Shown one piece after another: positions 43,596 through 51,357 of a stretch of DNA of 64,000 nt. The DNA lies in assembly GCF_001667315.1 (NCBI RefSeq), contig NZ_LZHT01000118.1:1-64000 (forward strand), written 5' to 3'. Each line of letters starts with the position of its first letter. Position 1 is the stretch's first letter. The DNA comes from Mycobacterium sp. 852002-10029_SCH5224772 (lineage in GTDB: Bacteria > Actinomycetota > Actinomycetes > Mycobacteriales > Mycobacteriaceae). The notes under the pieces are model-generated. The model was not told where the DNA came from. It saw only the letters and a list, made by a program, of their open reading frames with translations, and made no database searches. The position numbers were made by a program, and so were the translations under genes.

Positions 43596-44000
43596 CTAGT
43601 TGTCGAAGCGGCGGCGGAACCGATCCTCCATGCGACTGGTGAAGGAGCCGCCGCCTTTGTTGCGGCGCTGGCGCAGCGAGCCGGGCGTCGAGCCGGAATG
43701 GTCTGACCTGCCCGACAACCGGGGGCCGGTGATGCCGAACACCACTCCGCCAAACATGACGATGAACCCGAAAATGCTGAGAATGGGGACGCTGCCACCG
43801 ATCCAGGTGGCCTTGAACGCCACCCCGGAAACCAGCATCGCCAAACCGACGACGAACAGCGCCACACCCTGCAGACGCCGGCGGGCCGTGGGCGCGCGAA
43901 ACCCGCCGCCCCGGACGCTTGACGCGAATTTGGGATCTTCGGCGTAGAGAGCGCTCTCGATCTGATCGAGCATTCGCTGCTCATGATCGGAGAGTGGCAT
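43596..44000 (-). CDS. DUF3040 membrane protein, Rv2169c homologue
   Basis: A 134-residue protein beginning PLSDHEQRMLDQIE, the DUF3040 signature. Two hydrophobic helices follow (about 45-62 and 70-88), and then a basic Arg/Gly/Ser-rich tail (RQRRNKGGGSF ... RMEDRFRRRF). Function unknown; it is conserved upstream of mraZ in mycobacteria. The ATG at 44000 has GGAGGGACGA before it. Transcription ends at the hairpin just downstream. It is divergent from the GNAT gene. Confidence 0.9.
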   Translation of the reverse strand: MPLSDHEQRMLDQIESALYAEDPKFASSVRGGGFRAPTARRRLQGVALFVVGLAMLVSGVAFKATWIGGSVPILSIFGFIVMFGGVVFGITGPRLSGRSDHSGSTPGSLRQRRNKGGGSFTSRMEDRFRRRFDN

Positions 44001-44338
44001 TCGTCCCTCCTTGCCGACAATGTGGCACGTGACTATCGGTAGCACGCGGATGCCCGTTGCACGGGCAACTAATTGAATGATACGAGGTCAATCTGCCCCA
44101 TACCACTGGTTCCGCGCCGATTCTATCCCGGCCGGATCGGGGCACCCCGCCAGACCGGAACGCCCGTGCGGTACAACCGGCTTCCCGAACCGGGGTGGTT
44201 CGGCGGTTCGGTGCCACGACCGCTCGTCGGGCCGCGGTGCGGGGGTCCGATAATGATCGATAGCAGCCTGGTCCCCGACGACCACAGCACGACGAGCACC
44301 GCATGACTCTGATCACCGGATGAGGAGGGCACCGCGAG
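44001..44338. other. Divergent intergenic region
   Basis: A 338-bp stretch that must hold the promoters of the DUF3040 and GNAT genes. Visible are a 6-bp inverted repeat GCCCGT-TGC-ACGGGC (44052-44066) and, on the minus strand, a TANNNT hexamer TATCAT close by. No coding sequence is convincing: the open frames here have no ribosome-binding site and mirror GC-rich codon bias on the wrong phase. Confidence 0.45.
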
Positions 44339-44947
44339 TTGGCGATATTCCTCATCGATCTGCTCCCGCACGATATGGAGCGTCGCCTCGGGGACGCCCT
44401 GGGGGTGTACGTCGATGCGATGCGATACCCGCGGGGCACGGAGCAGCAGCGCGCCGCGATGTGGCTCGAGCACATCCGTCGACGCGGCTGGCAAGGCGTT
44501 GGCGTCGTCGAAGCCGAGGTAGCCGACGATGAGAACACGCACCCGCCCTCGTCGGAAGATCTGACCAGCGCACCGTTACTCGGCGTCGCCTACGGCTATC
44601 CCGGGGCGCCCGGGCAATGGTGGCAGCAGCAGGTCGTGCTGGGCATGCAGCGCGGCGGCTCGCCGCCCCAGGAGATCGCCCGGCTGATGAACAGCTATTT
44701 CGAGTTGACCGAGTTGCACATCCATCCCCGCGCCCAGGGCCGCGGCCTCGGCGAGGCGCTGGCCCGTCGGCTGCTCGCCGGCCGCGCGGAAAAGAACGTG
44801 CTGCTGTCGACGCCGGAAATCAATGGTGAGCCCAACCGCGCCTGGCGGTTGTACCGGCGGCTGGGTTTCACTGACATCATCCGCCGCTACCACTTCGCCG
44901 GCGACCCGCGCGCGTTCGCGATCCTGGGCCGCGAACTGCCCCTGTGA
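44339..44947 (+). CDS. GNAT-family N-acetyltransferase, Rv2170 homologue
   Basis: A 202-residue acetyltransferase. The acetyl-CoA loop is HPRAQGRGLGEALARRLL, and the C-terminal beta-bulge region reads AWRLYRRLGFTDI. M. tuberculosis Rv2170 has been reported as a lysine acetyltransferase acting on isocitrate dehydrogenase (from memory). The TTG at 44339 is the likely start: GAGGAGGG lies nine bases upstream, and the protein then begins IFLIDLLPHDMERRLGDAL like its relatives. No ATG is available before the conserved part. Confidence 0.88.
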   Translation: MAIFLIDLLPHDMERRLGDALGVYVDAMRYPRGTEQQRAAMWLEHIRRRGWQGVGVVEAEVADDENTHPPSSEDLTSAPLLGVAYGYPGAPGQWWQQQVVLGMQRGGSPPQEIARLMNSYFELTELHIHPRAQGRGLGEALARRLLAGRAEKNVLLSTPEINGEPNRAWRLYRRLGFTDIIRRYHFAGDPRAFAILGRELPL

Positions 44948-45032
44948 CGCCGCGGAACTCGGGGCGCATCGGGAGCCTCACTGCGGTGTGGCGCGTATTT
45001 AAGTGGCACACCTGATCTGGCACGATGACCTG

Positions 45033-45764
45033 GTGCGCGCCAGCCCTCCCCCCGTCCGCGGCCGAGGCGTCCGAGCCCCCCGGGCTCGACGAAGCCGTTT
45101 CGTGGCCATCGCGATGTTGCTGCTGGTGGTGCCGCTGGCCACCGGGTGCCTGCGGGTCCGGGCCTCGCTCACCATCTCCCCCGACGACCTGGTGTCCGGC
45201 GAGATCGTCGCCGCCGCGAAACCCAAGACCCCCAAGGACACCGGCCCCCAGCTGGACAGCAACAACCTGCCGTTCAGCCAGAAGGTGGCGGTGTCGAACT
45301 ACGACAGCGACGGCTACGTCGGCTCCCAGGCGGTGTTCTCCGATCTGACGTTCGCCGAGTTGCCGCAGCTGGCCAACATGAACTCCGACGCCTCCGGCGT
45401 CAACCTGTCGCTGCGCCGCAACGGCAACCTGGTGCTCCTGGAGGGCCGGGCGGATCTGACCTCGCTGACCGATTCGGAGGCGGATGTCGAGCTGACCGTC
45501 GCCTTCCCGGGCGTGGTGACCTCCACCAACGGCGACCGGGTCGAGCCCGACGTGGTGTCGTGGAAGCTCAAGCCGGGCGTGGTGAGCACCATGACCGCCC
45601 AGGCCCGCTACACCGACCCCAACACCCGTTCTTTCACCGGCGCCGTGGTGTGGCTGGGCATCGCGTCCTTCGCGGCCGCCGGCGTGGTGGGGCTGCTGGC
45701 GTGGGTCAGCCGCGACCGGTCACCGCGGCTCACCGCACCGCGCGATCAGCCGCCGCCCAGCTAG
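45033..45764 (+). CDS. lppM: Lipoprotein LppM
   Basis: About 243 residues. A basic N-region (RGRGVRAPRARRSR) leads into a hydrophobic stretch (VAIAMLLLVVPLATGC) with lipobox LATGC. A beta-rich extracytoplasmic domain begins LRVRASLTISPDDLVSGEIV. A second membrane helix near the C-terminus (VVWLGIASFAAAGVVGLLAWV) ends in a short cytoplasmic tail. M. tuberculosis LppM influences phagosome maturation (known for the homologue). The GTG at 45033 is preferred to upstream starts because it gives a compact signal sequence. The stop overlaps the convergent gene by 4 bp. Confidence 0.9.
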   Translation: MRASPPPVRGRGVRAPRARRSRFVAIAMLLLVVPLATGCLRVRASLTISPDDLVSGEIVAAAKPKTPKDTGPQLDSNNLPFSQKVAVSNYDSDGYVGSQAVFSDLTFAELPQLANMNSDASGVNLSLRRNGNLVLLEGRADLTSLTDSEADVELTVAFPGVVTSTNGDRVEPDVVSWKLKPGVVSTMTAQARYTDPNTRSFTGAVVWLGIASFAAAGVVGLLAWVSRDRSPRLTAPRDQPPPS

Positions 45765-46657
45765 CCCTGCTGAGCCGGTGACCAGTACGCGAGCATCTCC
45801 GCGAAGGTCTGGAACGCCGGACCCGAAATCCCGTAGGTCGCCTCGAGGTGGATGCTCAGCGGGAAGCCGAGCTCGGCCACCCCGTCGATGACGCGCTTGT
45901 AGAGGTCGACCATCAGCCGGCGCTTCTGGGGCGGCTCGCTGGCGGCGAGGTTGCGGACGAACTCCTGCTCGGCGGCCACGGCGGCGTTGCCCGGGTCCTG
46001 GATGAGCCAGTTGATCAGCCCGACGCGGCCTTCCATCTTCGGCACGAAGCCGAAGGACAACAGGACCTCGGGCCGGTGATCGGTTTCCTTGGCGAACTCG
46101 CTGAGGAAACCCACGATCGCATCGGAGTACAGCAGCTGGGTCATGCCGTAGGTGGCGCCCTGGTCGCACTTGAAGTTGAACCGGCCCTGCTCCCCGTCGC
46201 GGGTGGGGATCAGGATCACGCCGCGGTTGCTCACCAGCTCGCGATAGATCGACAGGGCGTCGGTCGGGGCGACGCCGGAGCCCTCACCGTCGTTCATGGT
46301 GCGCGGTACGCCGACGAAGACCACGCCTTCCATTCCGGCCGAGGACAACTCGGTCAGCCGGCCCCGCAGCGACGGCTCGTCCATGAACGCGGTGACCTGC
46401 GTGCACAAGCCCTTGATCCCCGGCAGCTCCGGCTTGACGACCGACCAGAAGTCGAGCACATCCAGCTTGGGCTTCATCGGAACCGGGCGGTCGTCGTCCT
46501 CGGCGATGATCCCGGGGATCATCACGTGCCGGATCCGGCCGTCCAGACCGGCCTCGGCCGAATGCCGCACCACTTTCTGCGCCTCTTCGAGTGCCCGCTC
46601 CCGACCTTCGTCGGCGTTGGGGGGCACCAGCTCGAGCGCAATGGTGTTGAGGGTCAC
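45761..46657 (-). CDS. Methylenetetrahydrofolate reductase-like protein, Rv2172c homologue
   Basis: A 298-residue TIM-barrel-type protein related to MetF. Elements include the N-terminal TIALELVPPNADEG, the folate-side GVVFVGVPRT and FKCDQGATYGMTQLLYSD. To my knowledge the M. tuberculosis homologue was reported as a non-canonical, flavin-independent methylenetetrahydrofolate reductase. I cannot confirm activity from sequence. The GTG at 46657 has GGAGAGAAGCC upstream. It is convergent with lppM (4-bp overlap) and divergent from idsA2. Confidence 0.82.
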   Translation of the reverse strand: MTLNTIALELVPPNADEGRERALEEAQKVVRHSAEAGLDGRIRHVMIPGIIAEDDDRPVPMKPKLDVLDFWSVVKPELPGIKGLCTQVTAFMDEPSLRGRLTELSSAGMEGVVFVGVPRTMNDGEGSGVAPTDALSIYRELVSNRGVILIPTRDGEQGRFNFKCDQGATYGMTQLLYSDAIVGFLSEFAKETDHRPEVLLSFGFVPKMEGRVGLINWLIQDPGNAAVAAEQEFVRNLAASEPPQKRRLMVDLYKRVIDGVAELGFPLSIHLEATYGISGPAFQTFAEMLAYWSPAQQG

Positions 46658-46826
46658 GCGGCTTCTCTCCGTCCAACGACTATTGGCCTGGGGCGTCCTC
46701 TGGCCGCGCATGACCCGCGCGGGCCCCAGCGCACCCGCAAGCATAGGGGCGGGTTAGTGAGGCAGTCGAAGCAACTGGGTGCGCGCGGCGACGTCATGGG
46801 CAACGCAACCCGGGCGGCGCGACGAA

Positions 46827-46832
46827 TACACT
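46827..46832 (+). promoter_or_regulatory. Candidate -10 element of idsA2
   Basis: TACACT matches the mycobacterial TANNNT pattern in the divergent gap. AGAAAGGGG follows at 46864-46872 as a possible ribosome-binding site. If real, idsA2 translation cannot start at the ATG at 46796, which favours a start downstream, near 46880 or 46919. Confidence 0.35.
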
Positions 46833-46918
46833 GGTCGGGCCTGGAACACCCAGCGAGCCGAGCAGAAAGGGGCGCCGCGCTGAGCCGGAAAGCAACAGCA
46901 GCAGCGGCAACCGTCGAG

Positions 46919-47968
46919 TTGACCGGCGCCATCACCGAACAATTGCGGCGGTATTTGCACGACCGGCGCGCCGAGACCGCTTACATCGGTGAGGACTACA
47001 GCGAGCTGATCGCTGCGCTCGAAGATTTTGTGCTGGGCGGCGGTAAGCGGCTACGCCCCGCCTTCGCCTATTGGGGTTGGCGCGCGGTGGCCGCCGACGC
47101 TCCCGATGAGCAAGTGCTGCTGCTGTTTTCCGCACTCGAGTTGCTGCACGCCTGCGCCCTGGTGCACGACGACGTGATCGACGACTCCTCCACCCGGCGG
47201 GGACGGCCGACCACCCACGTTCGTTTCGCGACGCTGCATCGCGACCGGCGCTGGCAAGGCTCGCCGGAGCGGTTCGGCATGTCGGCCGCCATCCTGCTCG
47301 GTGACCTCGCCCTGGCCTGGGCCGACGACATCGTCTTCGGTGTCGACTTGACGCCGCAGGCACAGCGGCGCGTCCGCCGGGTGTGGGCCAACATCCGCAC
47401 CGAGGTGCTCGGCGGGCAGTACCTCGACATCGTCGCCGAGGCCAGCGCCGCCGCCTCGATCGCATCGGCGATGAACGTCGACACCTTCAAGACCGCCTGC
47501 TACACCGTGTCGCGACCGCTGCAGCTCGGGGTGGCCGCGGCCGCCGACAGACCCGACGTCCACGACATCTTTAGCCAGTTCGGCACGGATCTCGGGGTGG
47601 CGTTTCAGCTACGCGACGACGTCCTGGGCGTGTTCGGTGACCCGGCGGTGACCGGCAAACCGTCCGGGGATGACCTGCGATCGGGCAAGCGCACGGTGCT
47701 GCTGGCCGAGGCGGTGGAGCTGGCGGAGAAGTCAGACCCGTTGGCGGCCAACCTGTTACGGAGCTCGATCGGAGCCCCGCTGACCGACGCGCAAGTGGAT
47801 CAGCTGCGCGACGTCATCGAGTCGGTGGGCGCCCTGGCCGCGGCCGAACAGCGAATCGCCACGCTCACCCAGCGGGCGCTGGCCGCGCTGGCCGCCGCAC
47901 CCATCAACACCGCGGCAAAAGCGGGCCTGTCCGAATTGGCCAAGATGGCCACCAACCGGTCCGCATGA
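46919..47968 (+). CDS. idsA2: Polyprenyl diphosphate synthase (geranylgeranyl/farnesyl type) IdsA2
   Basis: A trans-prenyltransferase of about 349 residues that condenses IPP with allylic diphosphates. The first Asp-rich motif is complete (LVHDDVIDDSSTRRG). The second reads LRDDVLGVFGD, with Gly in place of the last Asp of DDxxD, as in other actinobacterial IdsA proteins. GGGKRLRP and GDDLRSGKRTVL complete the active site. The TTG at 46919 aligns with the M. tuberculosis start. A CTG at 46880 follows the best ribosome-binding site, and an ATG lies at 46796. The true start is uncertain. mptA starts 4 bp after the stop. Confidence 0.88.
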   Translation: MTGAITEQLRRYLHDRRAETAYIGEDYSELIAALEDFVLGGGKRLRPAFAYWGWRAVAADAPDEQVLLLFSALELLHACALVHDDVIDDSSTRRGRPTTHVRFATLHRDRRWQGSPERFGMSAAILLGDLALAWADDIVFGVDLTPQAQRRVRRVWANIRTEVLGGQYLDIVAEASAAASIASAMNVDTFKTACYTVSRPLQLGVAAAADRPDVHDIFSQFGTDLGVAFQLRDDVLGVFGDPAVTGKPSGDDLRSGKRTVLLAEAVELAEKSDPLAANLLRSSIGAPLTDAQVDQLRDVIESVGALAAAEQRIATLTQRALAALAAAPINTAAKAGLSELAKMATNRSA

Positions 47969-47972
47969 ACCG

Positions 47973-49514
47973 ATGACGACACCTACCGACACCCCGGACG
48001 CCGACTCGGCTGCAGCTAAACCGTCTCGCGGAGAATGGTTTTCGCGACTGAAGACGTTCGTGGCCGCCGACGACTCCCGTCCGGCAAAACTCGGCTTGCT
48101 CGGATCGGTGTTGATCACCCTGGGCGGACTGGGGGCGGGCAGCACCCGCCAACACGACCCGCTGCTCGAATCAATTCACATGTCCTGGCTGCGTTTTGGA
48201 CACGGCCTGGTGCTGTCGTCGATCGTGTTGTGGGCCGGCGTCGGTCTCATGCTGATCGCCTGGCTGGGTCTGGGCCGCCGGGTGCTGGCCGGCGAAGCGA
48301 CCGAGTTCGTCATGAAGGCCACCACCGGCTTCTGGCTGGCGCCACTGCTGGTGTCGGTGCCCGTCTTCAGCCGGGACACCTATTCGTATCTGGCGCAGGG
48401 CGCACTGCTGCGCGACGGCCTGGATCCCTACGCCGTTGGCCCGGTCGCCAATCCAAACATCTTGCTGGACAACGTCAGTCCCATCTGGTCGATCACGACC
48501 GCGCCCTACGGTCCGGCGTTCATTCTGGTCGCCAAGCTCATCACCGTCATCGTCGGCAACAACGTGGTGGCGGGAACCATGTTGCTGCGGCTGTGCATGT
48601 TGCCCGGTCTGGCGCTGTTGATCTGGGCGACCCCTCGATTGGCGCGCCATTTGGGCGCTGACCCGTCGATCGCGTTGTGGATCTGTGTGCTCAACCCGCT
48701 GGTGCTCATCCATCTGATGGGCGGAGTGCACAACGAGATGCTGATGGTGGGTCTGATGGCCGCCGGCATCGCGCTGACGTTCGGCGGCCGCCACGTCGCG
48801 GGCACCGCGCTGATCACGGTCGCCATCGCGGTCAAAGCGACCGCCGGCATCGCGCTGCCCTTCCTGGTCTGGGTGTGGGCGCGGGATCTGCGCGGCCGAC
48901 GCGGATATCCGCCCGTGCGAGCGCTTCTCGCGGCCACGGGGGCGACCCTGCTGGTCTTCGCCGTGACGTTCGCGGTCTTGTCGGCGGTGGCCGGCGTCGG
49001 GCTGGGGTGGCTGACCGCGCTGGCCGGATCGGTGAAGATCATCAACTGGCTGACCGTGCCGACGGCGGCGGCCAACCTGATCCACGCGATCGGCAGCGGG
49101 TTGATCCCGGTGAGCTTCTATCCGATTCTCCGCGTCACCCGGCTGGTGGGCATCGCGATCATCGCGGTCTGCCTGCCGCTGCTGTGGTGGCGGTTCCGTC
49201 GTGACGACAAGGGCGCGCTCACCGGCATCGCGTACTCGATGCTGATCGTGGTGCTGTTCGTCCCGGCCGCGTTGCCGTGGTACTACTCGTGGCCGCTGGC
49301 GGTCGTGGCCCCCCTGGCCCAGTCACGGCGCGCGGTGGCGATCATCGGTGGGCTATCGACCTGGGTGATGGTGATCTTCAAACCCGATGGCTCGCATGGT
49401 ATGTACTCGTGGCTGCACTTCTCGCTGGCCACCGCGTGCGCGCTGACCGCCTGGTACACCCTGTACCGGGATCGTCAGCCGCCGGCCGAGCGGACCGCGG
49501 TCAACGCCGGTTAA
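47973..49514 (+). CDS. mptA: Alpha-(1->6)-mannopyranosyltransferase MptA
   Basis: A polytopic GT-C glycosyltransferase of 513 residues that elongates the alpha-1,6-mannan backbone of lipomannan with polyprenyl-phosphomannose. After a 60-residue cytoplasmic head come 11-13 hydrophobic helices. The first periplasmic loop holds the GT-C acidic motif region (FSRDTYSYLAQGALLRDGLDPY). Further conserved parts are NPLVLIHLMGGVHNEMLMVGL and the PWYYSWPLAV loop. The ATG at 47973 lies 4 bp after idsA2, an operon arrangement that fits shared use of prenyl carriers. It is convergent with the Rv2175c-like gene. Confidence 0.94.
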   Translation: MTTPTDTPDADSAAAKPSRGEWFSRLKTFVAADDSRPAKLGLLGSVLITLGGLGAGSTRQHDPLLESIHMSWLRFGHGLVLSSIVLWAGVGLMLIAWLGLGRRVLAGEATEFVMKATTGFWLAPLLVSVPVFSRDTYSYLAQGALLRDGLDPYAVGPVANPNILLDNVSPIWSITTAPYGPAFILVAKLITVIVGNNVVAGTMLLRLCMLPGLALLIWATPRLARHLGADPSIALWICVLNPLVLIHLMGGVHNEMLMVGLMAAGIALTFGGRHVAGTALITVAIAVKATAGIALPFLVWVWARDLRGRRGYPPVRALLAATGATLLVFAVTFAVLSAVAGVGLGWLTALAGSVKIINWLTVPTAAANLIHAIGSGLIPVSFYPILRVTRLVGIAIIAVCLPLLWWRFRRDDKGALTGIAYSMLIVVLFVPAALPWYYSWPLAVVAPLAQSRRAVAIIGGLSTWVMVIFKPDGSHGMYSWLHFSLATACALTAWYTLYRDRQPPAERTAVNAG

Positions 49515-49523
49515 TCGACGGGC

Positions 49524-49928
49524 TCAGCAGGCCATCGCCTGCGCCCGGCGCACGACTTCCCTGGCCTGGTGGGCATGCAGCGCGTCGACGGGACGGGCAT
49601 TGCTGATCGCGTCGCGGCTGCCGTCCCGGGTCACCGTCAACGACGGGTCCGGGGTGAACAACCAGCGCACGATCTCGGTTTCGTGGTAGCCGCCGTCATG
49701 CAGGATCGTCAACAATCCCGGCAGGCTTTTGACCACCTCGCCGGATTGGGTGAAGAACACCTGCGGCACCACCACGCCCTCGCCGCGCCGGATCGCGAGC
49801 AGATGGCCCTCCCGGAGTTGTTGGTGCACCTTGGTAACCGGGACTCCGAGCAATTCGGCGACCCGCGGCAGGTCGTAGATCGGCTCGTCGGGCTCTAGCA
49901 CATCGTCGCCGGCAGGAATACTGCTCAT
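49524..49928 (-). CDS. DNA-binding protein, PknL substrate, Rv2175c homologue
   Basis: A 134-residue small protein with an N-terminal winged or canonical helix-turn-helix (LPRVAELLGVPVTKVHQQLREG) and a C-terminal helical part. In M. tuberculosis the orthologue binds DNA and is phosphorylated by PknL at an N-terminal threonine, which lowers DNA binding (known). The acidic N-terminus here (MSSIPAGDDVLEPDEP) has only serines in that zone, so the modified residue may differ. It is divergent from pknL across 80 bp. Confidence 0.88.
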   Translation of the reverse strand: MSSIPAGDDVLEPDEPIYDLPRVAELLGVPVTKVHQQLREGHLLAIRRGEGVVVPQVFFTQSGEVVKSLPGLLTILHDGGYHETEIVRWLFTPDPSLTVTRDGSRDAISNARPVDALHAHQAREVVRRAQAMAC

Positions 49929-49996
49929 CCGCGCAAGTGTAAGCCTTGATACGCGCCTTGAACCCGGGTTCTACCGCCCAATCACAGCGTCGCACC

Positions 49997-50002
49997 TACG
50001 AT
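49997..50002 (+). promoter_or_regulatory. Candidate -10 element of pknL (leaderless)
   Basis: TACGAT (TANNNT) ends seven bases before the GTG at 50009. Transcription starting at that G would give a leaderless mRNA, common in mycobacteria. No ribosome-binding site precedes the GTG. A good -35 is not visible. Confidence 0.4.
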
Positions 50003-50008
50003 GGCCCC

Positions 50009-51286
50009 GTGGCCCAAGCTCATCCGCCCGGCCGGGCCGTTCCGTCTCGTCGGCGGGCCGAAGCCGGGGCGGCGGACCCGTTGGACAACGCCGTGCTGGA
50101 CGGCCGTTATCTGATCCAGGCCAAGATCGCCAGCGGGGGCACCTCAACGGTGTACCGCGGTCTCGACACCCGGCTCGACCGTCCCGTCGCCGTGAAGGTG
50201 ATGGACTCTCGCTATGCCGGCGACGAGCAGTTCCTCACCCGGTTCCAGCGCGAGGCCCGCACCGTTGCGCGGCTGAAGGATCCCGGGCTGGTCGCGGTCT
50301 ACGACCAGGGCTCCGACGCGCGGCACCCGTTTCTGGTGATGGAGCTCATCGAGGGCGGCACCCTGCGCGAGCTGCTGGGCGAGCGCGGACCCATGCCGCC
50401 GTATGCCGTGGCGGCGGTGCTCCGTCCGGTCCTCGGCGGGCTGGCCGCCGCGCACCGGGCCGGCCTGGTGCATCGCGACGTCAAGCCGGAGAACGTGTTG
50501 ATCTCCGACGATGGCGAAGTGAAGATCGCCGACTTCGGGTTGGTTCGTGCCGTCGCTGCCGCCGGAATCACCTCTACCAGTGTAATTTTGGGCACCGCGG
50601 CGTATCTGTCGCCCGAACAGGTGCGCGACGGCGACGCCAGCCCGCGCAGCGACGTCTACTCCGCGGGCATCCTCGCCTACGAGCTGCTGACCGGGCACAC
50701 CCCCTTCACCGGCGACTCGGCGCTGTCGATCGCCTATCAACGGCTGGACACCGACGTGCCGGCGCCCAGCGCGGCCATCGACGGCGTGCCCGCGCAGGTC
50801 GACCAATTCGTGCAGCGGGCGACGGCCCGCGACCCGGCCGGCCGGTACGCCGACGCGTCCGAGATGGGCGCCGATCTCGACGCGATCGCCGACGAGCTTG
50901 CGCTGCCGGACTTTCGGGTGCCGGCGCCGCGCAACTCCGCGCAGCACCGCTCGGCGGCGCTGCATCACAGCCGGACGAGCCGGCACCCGGCGCAGCAACC
51001 CGGGCCGCCCGAGCCGGTGCGCCACCCCACCCGCCAGCTGACCCGGGGCCCCGAGGACTGGCCGGAACCGCAGCGCCCGGCGCCGCCCGAGGCCGAGCCC
51101 GACGATGACAACGAATATGAGCCTGTCACAGGCGAATTCGCCGGGATTCCGATCAGCGAATTCGTGTGGACGCGCCAGCACAATCGGCGCATGGTGCTGG
51201 TGTGGGTGGCGCTGGTGCTGGCGCTCAGCGGACTGGTCGCGACCGCGGCGTGGACCATCGGAAGCAACCTCGACGGACTGCTCTAG
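50009..51286 (+). CDS. pknL: Serine/threonine protein kinase PknL
   Basis: A receptor-like Hanks kinase of 425 residues. The glycine loop is IASGGTSTVYRG, the ATP lysine lies in VAVKVMD, the catalytic loop is HRDVKPEN, the Mg site is DFGL and the activation loop is followed by GTAAYLSPEQ. The juxtamembrane region (about 300-390) is Pro/Gln/Glu-rich. A single membrane helix lies at the end (MVLVWVALVLALSGLVATAAW), and only about a dozen residues are outside, so there is no sensor domain. The N-terminal 40 residues before the kinase fold are longer than in M. tuberculosis. The GTG at 50009 is chosen for the promoter spacing. It is divergent from its known type of substrate gene. Confidence 0.93.
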   Translation: MAQAHPPGRAVPSRRRAEAGAADPLDNAVLDGRYLIQAKIASGGTSTVYRGLDTRLDRPVAVKVMDSRYAGDEQFLTRFQREARTVARLKDPGLVAVYDQGSDARHPFLVMELIEGGTLRELLGERGPMPPYAVAAVLRPVLGGLAAAHRAGLVHRDVKPENVLISDDGEVKIADFGLVRAVAAAGITSTSVILGTAAYLSPEQVRDGDASPRSDVYSAGILAYELLTGHTPFTGDSALSIAYQRLDTDVPAPSAAIDGVPAQVDQFVQRATARDPAGRYADASEMGADLDAIADELALPDFRVPAPRNSAQHRSAALHHSRTSRHPAQQPGPPEPVRHPTRQLTRGPEDWPEPQRPAPPEAEPDDDNEYEPVTGEFAGIPISEFVWTRQHNRRMVLVWVALVLALSGLVATAAWTIGSNLDGLL

Positions 51287-51295
51287 CTTCTTTGC

Positions 51296-51343
51296 GAGCG
51301 TGCGCAGTTGTACGGCCGTGTCGTCATGCAGACACACACGCTC
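51296..51343. terminator. Nested hairpin between convergent pknL and aroG
   Basis: GAGCGTG (51296-51302) pairs with CACGCTC (51337-51343), and inside it GTGTC (51318-51322) pairs with GACAC (51331-51335) around an 8-base loop. It fills the 71-bp convergent gap. No T-run is present. Confidence 0.4.
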
Positions 51344-51357
51344 ACGAGCAATGAAAC

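Noticed and set aside
44073..44306. Possible 77-residue plus-strand protein in the divergent gap
   Set aside because: No ribosome-binding site, no recognisable domain, and it fills a promoter region between two well-defined genes.
45848..46918. Very long in-frame N-terminal extension of idsA2 (about 350 residues)
   Set aside because: It runs antisense through the whole reductase-like gene, is Arg/Gly/His/Gln-rich without family similarity, and homologues start near 46919.
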